Translations under genes and position numbers: made by a program
Part shown: positions 54,152 through 62,652 of the stretch, piece after piece
Layout of the letters: each line of letters opens with the position of its first letter
Position numbering within the stretch: position 1 is the stretch's first letter
The notes under the pieces: model-generated
Database searches by the model: none
What the model was told of the DNA's origin: nothing
What the model saw: the letters and a program-made list of their open reading frames with translations, nothing else
Source: an uncultured Bacteroidales bacterium
Lineage (GTDB): Bacteria; Bacteroidota; Bacteroidia; Bacteroidales; Muribaculaceae
Direction of reading: 5' to 3'
Assembly: GCA_947644715.1 (NCBI GenBank)
Contig: CANSAP010000008.1
Span: 1-64,000, forward strand
DNA length: 64,000 bases

Positions 54152-55474
54152 TCAGCAAGAGCAACACTTTTTGTTTCCGGCCACACAATGAAAGACCTCA
54201 TTCTCATGGTGCATCATTTCCTCCAGATGCTTGGCATAGGCGGCCATATCCTTAATCGGATTGCGGGCTACGCCACTTGCTTCAGCCGCTTTGGCTACGG
54301 CGGGAGCTACATATGTCAGAAGACGCGGGTCGAAAGGTGTCGGCAATATATAGAGCGGCCCGTAGCTCAAATCCTTGCGACCGTAAGCCTCTTTGACACG
54401 CTCCGGGACAGGCTGCTTGGCCAAATCCGCAATTGCTCTTACAGCGGCATGCTTCATGTCCTCATTAATGTCAGTGGCATGACAATCAAGCGCTCCACGG
54501 AAAATGTAAGGAAAACCGAGAAGGTTATTAAGCTGATTCGGCAGGTCGGAACGACCGGTAGCAAAAATCAGATCCGGACGGGAAGCGGTTGCCAGGTCAT
54601 AAGAAATCTCAGGGTCAGGATTAGCCAGTGCAAACACGATAGGATTCTCTGCCATTGACTTCAGCATCTCCGGAGTCAACACATCAGCCACAGAAAGGCC
54701 AAGGAACACATCGGCATCAACCATGGCCTCAGCCAGTTCCCGAATTTCTCGCTCCGTGGCAAACTCCAGCTTCTGCGGATTCAGACCTCCTCGGCTGCGC
54801 GTAATCACACCCTTGGAGTCGCACATGACAATATTCTCACGCTTCATGCCCAGGCTTATCAGCAGTCGGGTGCAGGCTACGGCAGCCGCCCCGGCACCAT
54901 TCACCACCATGCGGACATTCCCTATCTCCTTACCCTGCAATTCAAGCGCGTTCAGCATCCCGGCAGCCACGATAATGGCCGTGCCATGCTGGTCGTCATG
55001 CATCACAGGTATATCACACTCCTTCTTGAGGCGCTCCTCAATCTCAAAGCACTCCAGAGCCTTGATATCTTCAAGATTGATGCCACCAAAGGTGGGAGAC
55101 ATTGCCTTGACCGCCTTCACGAATTCATCGACATCAGTTGTGTCAAGCTCTATATCAAAAGCATTGATGCCGGCAAACACCTTGAAAAGGAATGCCTTGC
55201 CCTCCATAACGGGCTTAGAGGCAGAGGCCCCGATATTACCCAGGCCGAGCACAGCCGTACCATTACTGATTACAGCCACCAGATTACCTTTGCCTGTGTA
55301 TTTCCAGACATTCTCTTCTTTCTCGCGAATAGCCTCACAAGGGAATGCCACACCGGGTGAATATGCCAACGAAAGGTCATAAGAGGTTGCGTAAGCCTTC
55401 GACGGCAGCACATCTATCTTGCCCGGAGTCGGGTACTCATGATAATGTAATGCTTCTTCTTCAGTGATTTTCAT
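54152..55474 (-). CDS. Malic enzyme, short form without PTA domain
   Basis: A 440-residue enzyme decarboxylating malate to pyruvate with NAD(P)+. Motifs: LAYSPGVAFPC, ISNGTAVLGLGNIG, FGGINLEDIKALECFEIE, MHDDQHGTAI and the second nucleotide-binding GAGAAAVAC. Bacteroidales genomes usually encode a malic enzyme of about 760 residues with a C-terminal phosphotransacetylase-like (PTA) domain; here that domain is absent and the protein ends with a Cys-rich tail (GNKKCCSC). No PTA remnant follows in the 104-bp downstream spacer. Cofactor preference cannot be decided. Confidence 0.9.
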   Translation of the reverse strand: MKITEEEALHYHEYPTPGKIDVLPSKAYATSYDLSLAYSPGVAFPCEAIREKEENVWKYTGKGNLVAVISNGTAVLGLGNIGASASKPVMEGKAFLFKVFAGINAFDIELDTTDVDEFVKAVKAMSPTFGGINLEDIKALECFEIEERLKKECDIPVMHDDQHGTAIIVAAGMLNALELQGKEIGNVRMVVNGAGAAAVACTRLLISLGMKRENIVMCDSKGVITRSRGGLNPQKLEFATEREIRELAEAMVDADVFLGLSVADVLTPEMLKSMAENPIVFALANPDPEISYDLATASRPDLIFATGRSDLPNQLNNLLGFPYIFRGALDCHATDINEDMKHAAVRAIADLAKQPVPERVKEAYGRKDLSYGPLYILPTPFDPRLLTYVAPAVAKAAEASGVARNPIKDMAAYAKHLEEMMHHENEVFHCVAGNKKCCSC

Positions 55475-55505
55475 AATTTATGTTGTGTGCTATAATTAAT
55501 GGGTT

Positions 55506-55821
55506 CTAAGAGTGTGTCTAAAAATATATGTTAAGACTGAGGCGGCTGATTTTTAGGAAAATAGCATCTAAGGTGAGGGAGCATAGCGGGCTATGTGACC
55601 GAGCCGCCGATGCTATTTTACAAAAAGCAGCCGGACAATGTTTCCGGAAGCCCTTTGTATTCCTCAAGTGTGCTAAAAATAAATGTTCCGTCCCGCATCT
55701 TTAAGCGTCTTCAGCCCTTTGGTTCGGTCACATAGCCCGCTATGCTCCCTCACCTGCATGGCTGAAGCCATCTTAAAGCTGCGGCCTCAGTCTTAACATA
55801 TATTTTTAGACACACTCTTAG
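55506..55821. repeat. Palindromic element C (long form)
   Basis: A 316-bp element with perfect 38-bp terminal inverted repeats (55506-55543 and 55784-55821) starting CTAAGAGTGTGTCTAAAAAT. It holds two copies of the core in opposite orientation, a perfect 31-nt match (55572-55602 against 55724-55754). The first core is in a hairpin module bounded by AAAATAGCATC/GATGCTATTTT, absent from element B. Further stems: CCGGA/TCCGG, CTTCAGCC/GGCTGAAG and ATGGCT/AGCCAT. No clear target-site duplication or ORF is present. Confidence 0.85.
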
Positions 55822-55847
55822 AGTAAACTCTTTTATAGGGGGGAATG

Positions 55848-55879
55848 TTGCATATCAGGGCAAATTTTTGTAATTTTGC
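55848..55879 (+). promoter_or_regulatory. Promoter for the Yip1 gene
   Basis: TTG (55848-55850), 20 bp, TAATTTTGC (55871-55879). The leader is only about 10-15 nt. Element C ends 26 bp upstream of the TTG. Confidence 0.75.
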
Positions 55880-55896
55880 ACCCTAATTTTCCCGAC

Positions 55897-56511
55897 ATGA
55901 ACACTGCCTCCCCCGATACCCACTCAGAAAGCTCCGTGACCGGCGACGGCGGCCACGTTCATCCCTTTTGGCGTTTCCTCTATCTGCTCGTTGCACCCGT
56001 GCGCGGATGGAAACGCATCAAGAATGCACGATATTCCCCCGAATACTTTGCCCGCAGTCTCTTCTTCCCTCTCTTGGCTTTCATGTCAGCGGCAAGCTTT
56101 ATGGCTATGCTCTATTGCGACGAAGCAACCCTCGCCCACACCCTCCAGACAGCAATTTGCCTTTTCGTGGCAGGCTTCGCTGGCTACTATGCAGTCGTAG
56201 TGTTGGCTCGCACTTTCCTTCCCATAGCAGCACGAATAAAGATTGACTCCCGCTTCGGCAAAGTCTACGTAATGACCTGCATGAGTGTGCTGGCCTTGGC
56301 TATCAGCATCTATGAACTGGTGCCAGGCATAGGAATGCTGTTTCTTGTAGCGCCAATCTATGCCGCCTATCTCATGGTCAAGGGGGTGAGATACCTCAGA
56401 GTACCCGACCAGGAGGTTAACCCCACCGCCATCCTGATGACACTCCTGCAACTCGGCACCCCCATGGCAATCTATTTCATGCTCGAACTCCTCATGCCCT
56501 CTGCGGCTTAA
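55897..56511 (+). CDS. Yip1-family membrane protein
   Basis: A 204-residue inner-membrane protein, start ATG 55897. A polar N terminus (about 1-45) precedes five or so hydrophobic helices. The layout ([20 protein letters not shown] then helices) matches the bacterial Yip1/DUF1282 family, whose function is unknown. An in-frame TTG at 55876 overlaps the promoter box and is rejected. smpB follows by 14 bp. Confidence 0.8.
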   Translation: MNTASPDTHSESSVTGDGGHVHPFWRFLYLLVAPVRGWKRIKNARYSPEYFARSLFFPLLAFMSAASFMAMLYCDEATLAHTLQTAICLFVAGFAGYYAVVVLARTFLPIAARIKIDSRFGKVYVMTCMSVLALAISIYELVPGIGMLFLVAPIYAAYLMVKGVRYLRVPDQEVNPTAILMTLLQLGTPMAIYFMLELLMPSAA

Positions 56512-56525
56512 AAAACTCATTGGTT

Positions 56526-56981
56526 ATGGCTCAACAGCAAATCAACATAAAGAACCGTCGCGCTACTTTCGACTACGAAATTACCGACACATTCACCGCC
56601 GGCATTGTCCTGACAGGCACTGAGATCAAATCCATCCGTCAGGGTAAGGCCTCACTCGTCGACACCTATTGCGTCATCGACAACGGCGAGGTGTGGGCCA
56701 AGAATACATATATTGCAGAGTATTTCTATGGCTCCTACAACAACCACTCGGCACGCCGCGACCGCAAGCTGCTGCTTACACGCAAGGAAATATCAAAGCT
56801 GATTAAGGCCTCCTCCGACCCCGGCTACACGATTGTGCCTCTTCGCATATTCATCTCCGAACGTGGCCTCGCAAAAATGGTTATAGGCGTGGCTCGAGGC
56901 AAGAAGAGCTACGACAAGCGCCAGTCCCTGCGCGAAAAGGATGACCGTCGCGCAATGGAACGCGTAATCAAGAACAAATAA
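56526..56981 (+). CDS. smpB: SsrA-binding protein
   Basis: A 151-residue partner of tmRNA in rescuing stalled ribosomes; start ATG 56526 ([10 protein letters not shown]). Conserved stretches: [34 protein letters not shown], and the basic C-terminal tail ([20 protein letters not shown]) that enters the mRNA channel. The tmRNA gene itself is not seen here. Confidence 0.96.
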   Translation: MAQQQINIKNRRATFDYEITDTFTAGIVLTGTEIKSIRQGKASLVDTYCVIDNGEVWAKNTYIAEYFYGSYNNHSARRDRKLLLTRKEISKLIKASSDPGYTIVPLRIFISERGLAKMVIGVARGKKSYDKRQSLREKDDRRAMERVIKNK

Positions 56982-57013
56982 TTCAGTCACTTCTCTCCCT
57001 TCAATCCCTCTAT

Positions 57014-58882
57014 ATGGAACTCATCAAGCATGAATGCGGCATCGCTATGGTGCGCCTGCTAAAACCGCTCAGCTATTACAAAGAGAAGTATGGCACAGAG
57101 CTGTATGGACTCAACAAGCTGTACCTGCTCATGGAAAAAGAGCACAACCGAGGTCAGGAAGGAGCCGGAATAGGCTGTGTCAAGATGGACACGCCTCCCG
57201 GCTCCGAATATATTTTCCGCGAACGTGCAGAGGGATCCGGTGCAATTCAGGAAATTTTCGGAAACGTACACCGGGCTATCGACAACGCCCGCAAGCTTGG
57301 TGAGGCGGAACCGTTTGTAGGTGAGGTCTATATGGGACACCTCCGTTACTCCACCACCGGACGCAGCGGCCTGAGCTATGTCCACCCCTTCATGCGGCGC
57401 AACAACTGGAGTGCACGCAACATGCTTCTGTGTGGCAACTTCAACATGACGAATGTCGACGAAATCTTCAATCAGATTACAGCCACCGGACAACACCCCC
57501 GCCTCTATGCCGACACCTTCCTGCTGCTTGAGCAACTCGGCCACGCGCTTGACCGTGAGAATGAACGCTTGTTTGCCATTCATCATGCAGCCGGTGAAAC
57601 CGGAATGACATTGGCCACATCCATTGCCCGCGAGCTGAACACGGCCAACATGCTTCGCCGATGCGCTCCGACATGGGATGGAGGCTACGTTATCTGCTCC
57701 ATCATCGGCAACGGTGACATGCTTGCAATGCGCGACCCGCGTGGAATTCGTCCGGCATTCTATTATGCCGACGACGAGGTGGTGGTCGTAGCCTCCGAAC
57801 GTCCGGTGATTCAGACGGCATTCGATCTTCCGGTAGCTGCAGTCAAGGAGCTTGCCCCCGGCTCTGCGATAATCGTAGACCGCGACAGCACCTGGCGCAT
57901 TGAGCAGATTCTGCCGCCTCTCGAGAATCAACGCTGCTCTTTTGAACGCATATACTTTTCTCGTGGCTCTGACGCCGACATCTATAAAGAAAGGAAAGAA
58001 CTGGGCAGACTGCTCGGTCCAAAAGTGCGCGAAGCCCTTGACGACGACCTCGACAACTCCGTATTCTCATTTATTCCCAACACGGCCGAGGTGGCGTTCT
58101 TTGGTCTCGTGGAAGGATTGGAAGACTATCTAATCAGCAAAAAGATTACTGACATACAAAGCCTTGAAGCCTCAGGCCGTTTGGACAGGGAACATCTCGA
58201 GGCTATCCTGAGCCGCCGCATCCGCCGCGAAAAAATTGCGATTAAAGACATCAAGCTGCGCACCTTTATAGCCGAAGGTGAGAGCCGAAATGACTTGGCC
58301 TCGCATGTATATGATGTAACCTACGGCTGTGTCCGCTCAGACGTCGACAATCTCGTGGCCATCGACGACTCCATCGTGCGTGGCACAACGCTACGCCAGA
58401 GCATCATCCGCATTCTCGACCGACTTCGCCCCCGCAAGATAGTAATCGTCAGCAGTGCTCCTCAGGTGCGCTATCCTGACTGCTACGGCATCGACATGAG
58501 TCGCATGGGAGAGTTCATAGCCTTCCGCGCCGCCATCGAACTGCTTAAGCAGCGAGGCATGTCAGAGCGTATAGACGAGGTTTACAAGCTGTGCAAAGCT
58601 CAGGAGAACCTTCCCAAAGAGGAGGTCGTGAATCATGTGAAAAAGATTTACGAACCCTTCACCGATGAGGAAATCTCCGATAAGATTGCTCAAATGCTCA
58701 CTCCGGAAGGAACCCGCGCACAAGTAAAAATTGTTTACCAGACCCTTGAGGGGCTGCACCGGGCCATCCCCAATCACCCCGGAGACTGGTATTTCTCAGG
58801 CAATTATCCCACTCCCGGCGGCAACCGCCTTGTGAACCATGCCTTTATTAACTACTACGAAGGACGCAGTGAAGCACGCTGA
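57014..58882 (+). CDS. Large PurF-family amidophosphoribosyltransferase
   Basis: A 622-residue PurF-family protein, longer than the usual 470-510. The glutaminase Cys is present at position 8 (HECGIAM) after a short N-terminal stretch that would be removed, and KEHNRGQEGAGIGCV and GHLRYSTTGRSG follow. The PRPP motif (VAIDDSIVRGTT) is intact. The extra length lies in the middle and C terminus (VEGLEDYLISKKITDIQSLE and the last 60 residues). It is the second PurF-type gene in the window and, unlike the one at 3630-5036, keeps its nucleophile. It probably catalyses the first step of purine synthesis or a related reaction. Confidence 0.85.
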   Translation: MELIKHECGIAMVRLLKPLSYYKEKYGTELYGLNKLYLLMEKEHNRGQEGAGIGCVKMDTPPGSEYIFRERAEGSGAIQEIFGNVHRAIDNARKLGEAEPFVGEVYMGHLRYSTTGRSGLSYVHPFMRRNNWSARNMLLCGNFNMTNVDEIFNQITATGQHPRLYADTFLLLEQLGHALDRENERLFAIHHAAGETGMTLATSIARELNTANMLRRCAPTWDGGYVICSIIGNGDMLAMRDPRGIRPAFYYADDEVVVVASERPVIQTAFDLPVAAVKELAPGSAIIVDRDSTWRIEQILPPLENQRCSFERIYFSRGSDADIYKERKELGRLLGPKVREALDDDLDNSVFSFIPNTAEVAFFGLVEGLEDYLISKKITDIQSLEASGRLDREHLEAILSRRIRREKIAIKDIKLRTFIAEGESRNDLASHVYDVTYGCVRSDVDNLVAIDDSIVRGTTLRQSIIRILDRLRPRKIVIVSSAPQVRYPDCYGIDMSRMGEFIAFRAAIELLKQRGMSERIDEVYKLCKAQENLPKEEVVNHVKKIYEPFTDEEISDKIAQMLTPEGTRAQVKIVYQTLEGLHRAIPNHPGDWYFSGNYPTPGGNRLVNHAFINYYEGRSEAR

Positions 58883-60683
58883 ACCCCGCCCTCTCGAACT
58901 TCTTGCTCCCGCCCGCGACCTGCAAGTGGGTCGAGCCGCAATTATGCATGGTGCCGATGCCGTCTATATCGGTGCCTCGGCCTTCGGCGCACGTGCCTCC
59001 GCAGGCAACTCGGTTGAAGACATCGCCGAGCTGTGCCGCTTTGCTCATCAATTCAGAGCGAAGGTCTACACTACGGTCAATACGATTGTCTACGAACGCG
59101 AACTGGAAGCAGTGCGCCGCCTGATTGACAAGCTATACCAAGCCGGCGTAGATGCAATCATAGTTCAGGACATGGCTCTGCTCCGGATGCAGCTCCCCCC
59201 TATTGAGCTGCACGCATCCACACAGTGCGACACCCGCACCCCCGAAAAGGCGGAGTTTCTGCAAGAGGCAGGATTCTCGCAGATTGTCCTTGCCCGCGAA
59301 TTGACTCTGCCGGAAATCAAAGCGATAACGGAAAGAGTTAAAGTTCCGGTGGAGGTCTTTATTCACGGAGCGCTCTGTGTCAGCTATTCAGGTCGATGCC
59401 ACGCTTCCCAAGCGCTGTGCGGCAGAAGCGCTAACAGAGGTGAATGTGCACAGATTTGCCGCCTCCCCTACACTCTGACCGACGCTAACGGAAAAGTCCT
59501 GGCGCGCGACAAGCATCTCCTCTCTCTGCATGACTTCAATACCACGGCCTCGCTGCAACAGCTTGTGGATGCCGGAGCATCCTCTTTCAAAATCGAAGGA
59601 CGCCTGAAGGATGAAGCCTACGTCAAGAATATTACGGCTCACTACCGCCGGAAGCTTGATGAAATCATTGCTGCGAACCCCGACCGCTACCGCCGCGCCT
59701 CATGCGGAACGGTGAATCTCAATTTTACCCCCTCACCACAGAAGAGTTTCAACCGAGGCTTCACTTCCTATTTCCTTAACGAACGCAGGCCGGCATCCAT
59801 CGCATCCATCTACACTCCCAAATCGCTGGGTGAGCCGATGCAAAACCTTGACGACCTGCACAACGGCGACGGACTATCATTCTTCACCTCTCGTGGAGAA
59901 TACACCGGGTTTCTCGTGAATGGTGTCAGAGGAGGCAGACCGGTGCCGAACAAACCGATTCAGATTCCCAAGAACGCATCTTTCTTCCGCACCACTGATG
60001 TCGCCTGGGACAAGACCATGTCTCGCACCGACACAGCCTCCCGACGCATCTCCTTGAAAATTAAACTGTTCAGCAACAGGATTGAAGGAGAAGATGAGCG
60101 CGGAGTGCGTGTAGTCCTTCCTCATTCTCTTCAGCCTGAAGCTGCCCGCAAGCCACAGAACATACGCGCTTACTTCGAGAAGTTAGGGGATACAATCTAT
60201 TCCCTGGCTGATTTTGAACTGCATCTGCCCGCCGACAGTTTCATCCCGGCATCAGCTCTGACGGCTCTGCGCCGCTCCCTCACAGAGGCTTTAGACTCTG
60301 CAGCCGTCGCCACTTACCGGCGCAATCTCAGAGCGAAGGAGAATCCTGAGGCGAAATATCCGGCAGAGAAGCTCGACTACCGCGACAACGTGGCCAACTC
60401 ATTGGCTGACAAATTCTACCGCGACCATGGTGTTAAGCAAATCGAACCTGCCATGGAAACAACCGCAGCTCCCGCCAAAGCGGGCACTGTGGTCATGACC
60501 ACCCGCCATTGCGTGCTGCGCGAGCTTGGGCTTTGCCTGCGCGAGCTGAAAGCCAATGGTCGGGAGCTGCCCAAACTGCCCTTAACCCTGCGTTCATCTG
60601 CTCGCAACGGCTCTTCGGGAAGCACTGCCACACTGCATGTCCGGCCCGACTGTGCCCGCTGCGAGATGCAGATTACGCTCTGA
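58839..60683 (+). CDS. U32 family peptidase-like (RlhA/PrtC-type) protein
   Basis: A cytoplasmic U32-family protein of 614 residues from the ATG at 58839; the GTG at 58869 (KHAEPRPLELLAPA) is an equally good start. The TIM-barrel N-terminal half has GADAVYIGASAFGARA, ELHASTQCDTRTPEKAEF and the Cys signature GRCHASQALCGRSANRGECA, which binds an iron-sulfur cluster in family members. A C-terminal collagenase-like domain follows. Homologues such as E. coli RlhA hydroxylate rRNA; the older name is collagenase-like protease. It overlaps the purF-like gene by 44 bp, indicating coupling. Confidence 0.85.
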   Translation: MPLLTTTKDAVKHAEPRPLELLAPARDLQVGRAAIMHGADAVYIGASAFGARASAGNSVEDIAELCRFAHQFRAKVYTTVNTIVYERELEAVRRLIDKLYQAGVDAIIVQDMALLRMQLPPIELHASTQCDTRTPEKAEFLQEAGFSQIVLARELTLPEIKAITERVKVPVEVFIHGALCVSYSGRCHASQALCGRSANRGECAQICRLPYTLTDANGKVLARDKHLLSLHDFNTTASLQQLVDAGASSFKIEGRLKDEAYVKNITAHYRRKLDEIIAANPDRYRRASCGTVNLNFTPSPQKSFNRGFTSYFLNERRPASIASIYTPKSLGEPMQNLDDLHNGDGLSFFTSRGEYTGFLVNGVRGGRPVPNKPIQIPKNASFFRTTDVAWDKTMSRTDTASRRISLKIKLFSNRIEGEDERGVRVVLPHSLQPEAARKPQNIRAYFEKLGDTIYSLADFELHLPADSFIPASALTALRRSLTEALDSAAVATYRRNLRAKENPEAKYPAEKLDYRDNVANSLADKFYRDHGVKQIEPAMETTAAPAKAGTVVMTTRHCVLRELGLCLRELKANGRELPKLPLTLRSSARNGSSGSTATLHVRPDCARCEMQITL

Positions 60684-60694
60684 GTTCAGCATTA

Positions 60695-61309
60695 TTAAGG
60701 TCTTATGCCGGTTATGCCCATAAAGGCTAACCCCATAAGAGCTGCTATGATAAGCGTTATGCCCGTGCCTCGCAAAGGCGCGGGTATCGCTTTATCTACC
60801 AGGCGCTCCCGAATGGCTGCAACGCAAATGATTGAAAGCAGCCAGCCTGTTCCGGCTCCCGCGCCATAAATTGTAGCAATCAGAGCATTTCCAAACTCCT
60901 TTTGCTGCATGAAAAGCGCTGCGCCAAGAACAGCACAGTTCACTCCTATAAACGGGAACTTCGCACCCGAAGAGTTTTTTTGCACACGGCCGCACTTGGT
61001 GCTTATCATCTTCATAAGCTGCACAAGGCAGGCTATAACTGCGATAAACGCGGGGAGGCTCAGATAGCTGAAATCCCGGGAGGCGAACCCTTCACTGAGC
61101 CACCGGAGCGCTCCGGGAGCAAGGATATACTGACTGATACACCAACTGACCGGCATTGCAACAACAAGCACCAGCCACACGGCCACCCCCATTCTGCGGG
61201 CTGACCTCACATTGCCGGATGCAACCAGGAAGGTGAGCAGACCCAGAAAATAGGCAAGCACCAAGTTGTCGATAAACACCGACCTTATGAACAGGTTCAA
61301 ACTCTCCAT
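60695..61309 (-). CDS. nqrE: NQR subunit E (divergent)
   Basis: A 204-residue membrane subunit of a Na+-pumping NADH:quinone reductase, about six helices. Family hallmarks: SVFIDNLVLAYFLG, VNCAVLGAALFMQQKEFG and PAPLRGTGITLIIAALMGLA. In the characterised Vibrio complex, NqrD and NqrE each provide two Cys to an intramembrane iron centre. Here Cys125 (GVNCAVLG) is kept but the first, expected in FLGxC, is Leu25 (FLGLLTF). It is last in the operon: only 11 bp separates its stop from the convergent U32 gene, so nqrF is absent. Confidence 0.88.
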   Translation of the reverse strand: MESLNLFIRSVFIDNLVLAYFLGLLTFLVASGNVRSARRMGVAVWLVLVVAMPVSWCISQYILAPGALRWLSEGFASRDFSYLSLPAFIAVIACLVQLMKMISTKCGRVQKNSSGAKFPFIGVNCAVLGAALFMQQKEFGNALIATIYGAGAGTGWLLSIICVAAIRERLVDKAIPAPLRGTGITLIIAALMGLAFMGITGIRP

Positions 61310-61313
61310 ACCA

Positions 61314-61934
61314 TCAATTCTTTAATTCCCCCTTTCTGCGCGCACGTCTGATCCAGATTACGCAAGCCACAATCAGCAACGCTGCCGGAGGCAGAAGCAT
61401 GACATTATTGTTCATATACCCCGCGTCATACCAGCACTGAGGCACTACCCGGCTACCCCAAAGTGTGCCGCTTCCGGTCAGTTCGCGAACGATGGCCACA
61501 ACAATCAGAACCACTCCATAGCCAATGCCACTCCACAGTCCTTTAACCAATGCGCGCAGCGGTCCGCAGTGCAGAGCAACCGAGGCTACCTGCCCCATGA
61601 GTACAGAGTTAGCCACAATCAATCCGACATACACTGAAACCAGCATACTGACCTCAAAGGCTACGACCGTCAGCACCTGCTCAACGAGCACCGACAGAAC
61701 AACCACTATCACAATCAGCACCGTCCTGCGCGCAGCGCCCGGAATAGTGCGACGTAACATTGATGCCACGCAGTTAGCCAACGCCAATACCGCAATAACC
61801 GACAGAGCCATGAAGACTGCCGCTTTAAGCTCGGTTGTGACAACCAGCGCCGGGAATATACCCAACAGCCATGCCGACTCGGAAGTCCTGCTATTCCGCG
61901 ACCCGGATGATGAATTGAATGATGCTTTACTCAT
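61314..61934 (-). CDS. nqrD: NQR subunit D (divergent)
   Basis: A 206-residue membrane subunit, six helices. Family features remain: VYVGLIVANSVLMGQ, GIGYGVVLIVVAIVRELTGS and LLPPAALLIVACVIW. Both conserved Cys are missing: GIFPALVVT (Phe27) stands where the family has G-x-C-S-A-L-A-V-T, and VANSVLMG (Ser110) where it has T-N-C. A cytoplasmic N-terminal stretch of Ser/Arg (FNSSSGSRNSRTSES) replaces the usual segment before helix 1. It is separated by 4 bp from nqrC and from nqrE. Confidence 0.88.
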   Translation of the reverse strand: MSKASFNSSSGSRNSRTSESAWLLGIFPALVVTTELKAAVFMALSVIAVLALANCVASMLRRTIPGAARRTVLIVIVVVLSVLVEQVLTVVAFEVSMLVSVYVGLIVANSVLMGQVASVALHCGPLRALVKGLWSGIGYGVVLIVVAIVRELTGSGTLWGSRVVPQCWYDAGYMNNNVMLLPPAALLIVACVIWIRRARRKGELKN

Positions 61935-61938
61935 GCGC

Positions 61939-62652
61939 TTATCTTGAGAGCGTTCTGAAGAATTGTGTGTAAGGTTCGAGGCTTTCTCGCAACATGCGGC
62001 TCACACCCTGTGAAGTAACAGTGCTGCCGCTCACTCCATGCACCCATGAGCCTGAACGCGGTTCCCGACCCGGCTTGCAGATGACCACTGACTCAAACCG
62101 CCCACGTTTTGAAAATATATCCTTACCCTCAAATTGAGAGGAGAATGCAGCCTTTTCAATCTCAGCGCCCAGCCCTGGTGTCTCACTCTGCTGTGCAAAG
62201 TAAGCGCCATATATTGTGCTTCCATTGGCATCAAAAGCCACATAGCCCCAAATCGGACCCCACAAACCGCAGCCATAGACCGGCACAATATACTTTATCC
62301 CATGCGGGGTCGCACACTCGAACACCGCCAGCTTCCTTCTGTCAGCCGGAGCCTTGAAAATCGCAGGCAGCCTCATGCAAGCATTGAAGGCATGTTCCGG
62401 ATTCCTGTCAGCCACGACACCATGATAGTTTACAATATAGCTCCTCTTGATGTGGGTTGAGAAGACTTCCGCCACATTCTTGCCATCAGCTGAAATGCGA
62501 GCTGCGCGCAATATTCCGCAGCGCACCTCATTCGCCTTATTCTCCTGCTGCTTTGGACGCGACCACTGATTCACTAACCCGAGCAGCCCTACCGCAACCA
62601 GAATCAGCAGCCCGGAATAAACTATTGCGTAAATCCTCCCCTGTTTCTTCAT
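61939..62652 (-). CDS. nqrC: NQR subunit C (altered flavinylation motif)
   Basis: A 237-residue subunit with one N-terminal membrane helix (about 8-26) and a periplasmic FMN domain. Conserved: GCGLWGPIWGYVAFD, SETPGLGAEI and the FMN motif. The motif expected is D-G-x-S-G-A/G-T, with FMN joined to the Thr; here it is HGVSGST with Thr211 present but His205 replacing Asp. Flavin attachment by ApbE may therefore be weaker or absent. It overlaps nqrB by 4 bp (ATGA). Confidence 0.88.
   Translation of the reverse strand: MKKQGRIYAIVYSGLLILVAVGLLGLVNQWSRPKQQENKANEVRCGILRAARISADGKNVAEVFSTHIKRSYIVNYHGVVADRNPEHAFNACMRLPAIFKAPADRRKLAVFECATPHGIKYIVPVYGCGLWGPIWGYVAFDANGSTIYGAYFAQQSETPGLGAEIEKAAFSSQFEGKDIFSKRGRFESVVICKPGREPRSGSWVHGVSGSTVTSQGVSRMLRESLEPYTQFFRTLSR

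Noticed and set aside
55721-55735. tRNA-like GGTTCGGTC sequence in element C
   Set aside because: It resembles a T-loop but no acceptor or anticodon stem can be drawn; it belongs to the palindromic core.
12032-55821. CRISPR array or phage attachment site explanation for the repeats
   Set aside because: Copies are tens of kilobases apart, palindromic and not regularly spaced; no cas genes or integrase are present.
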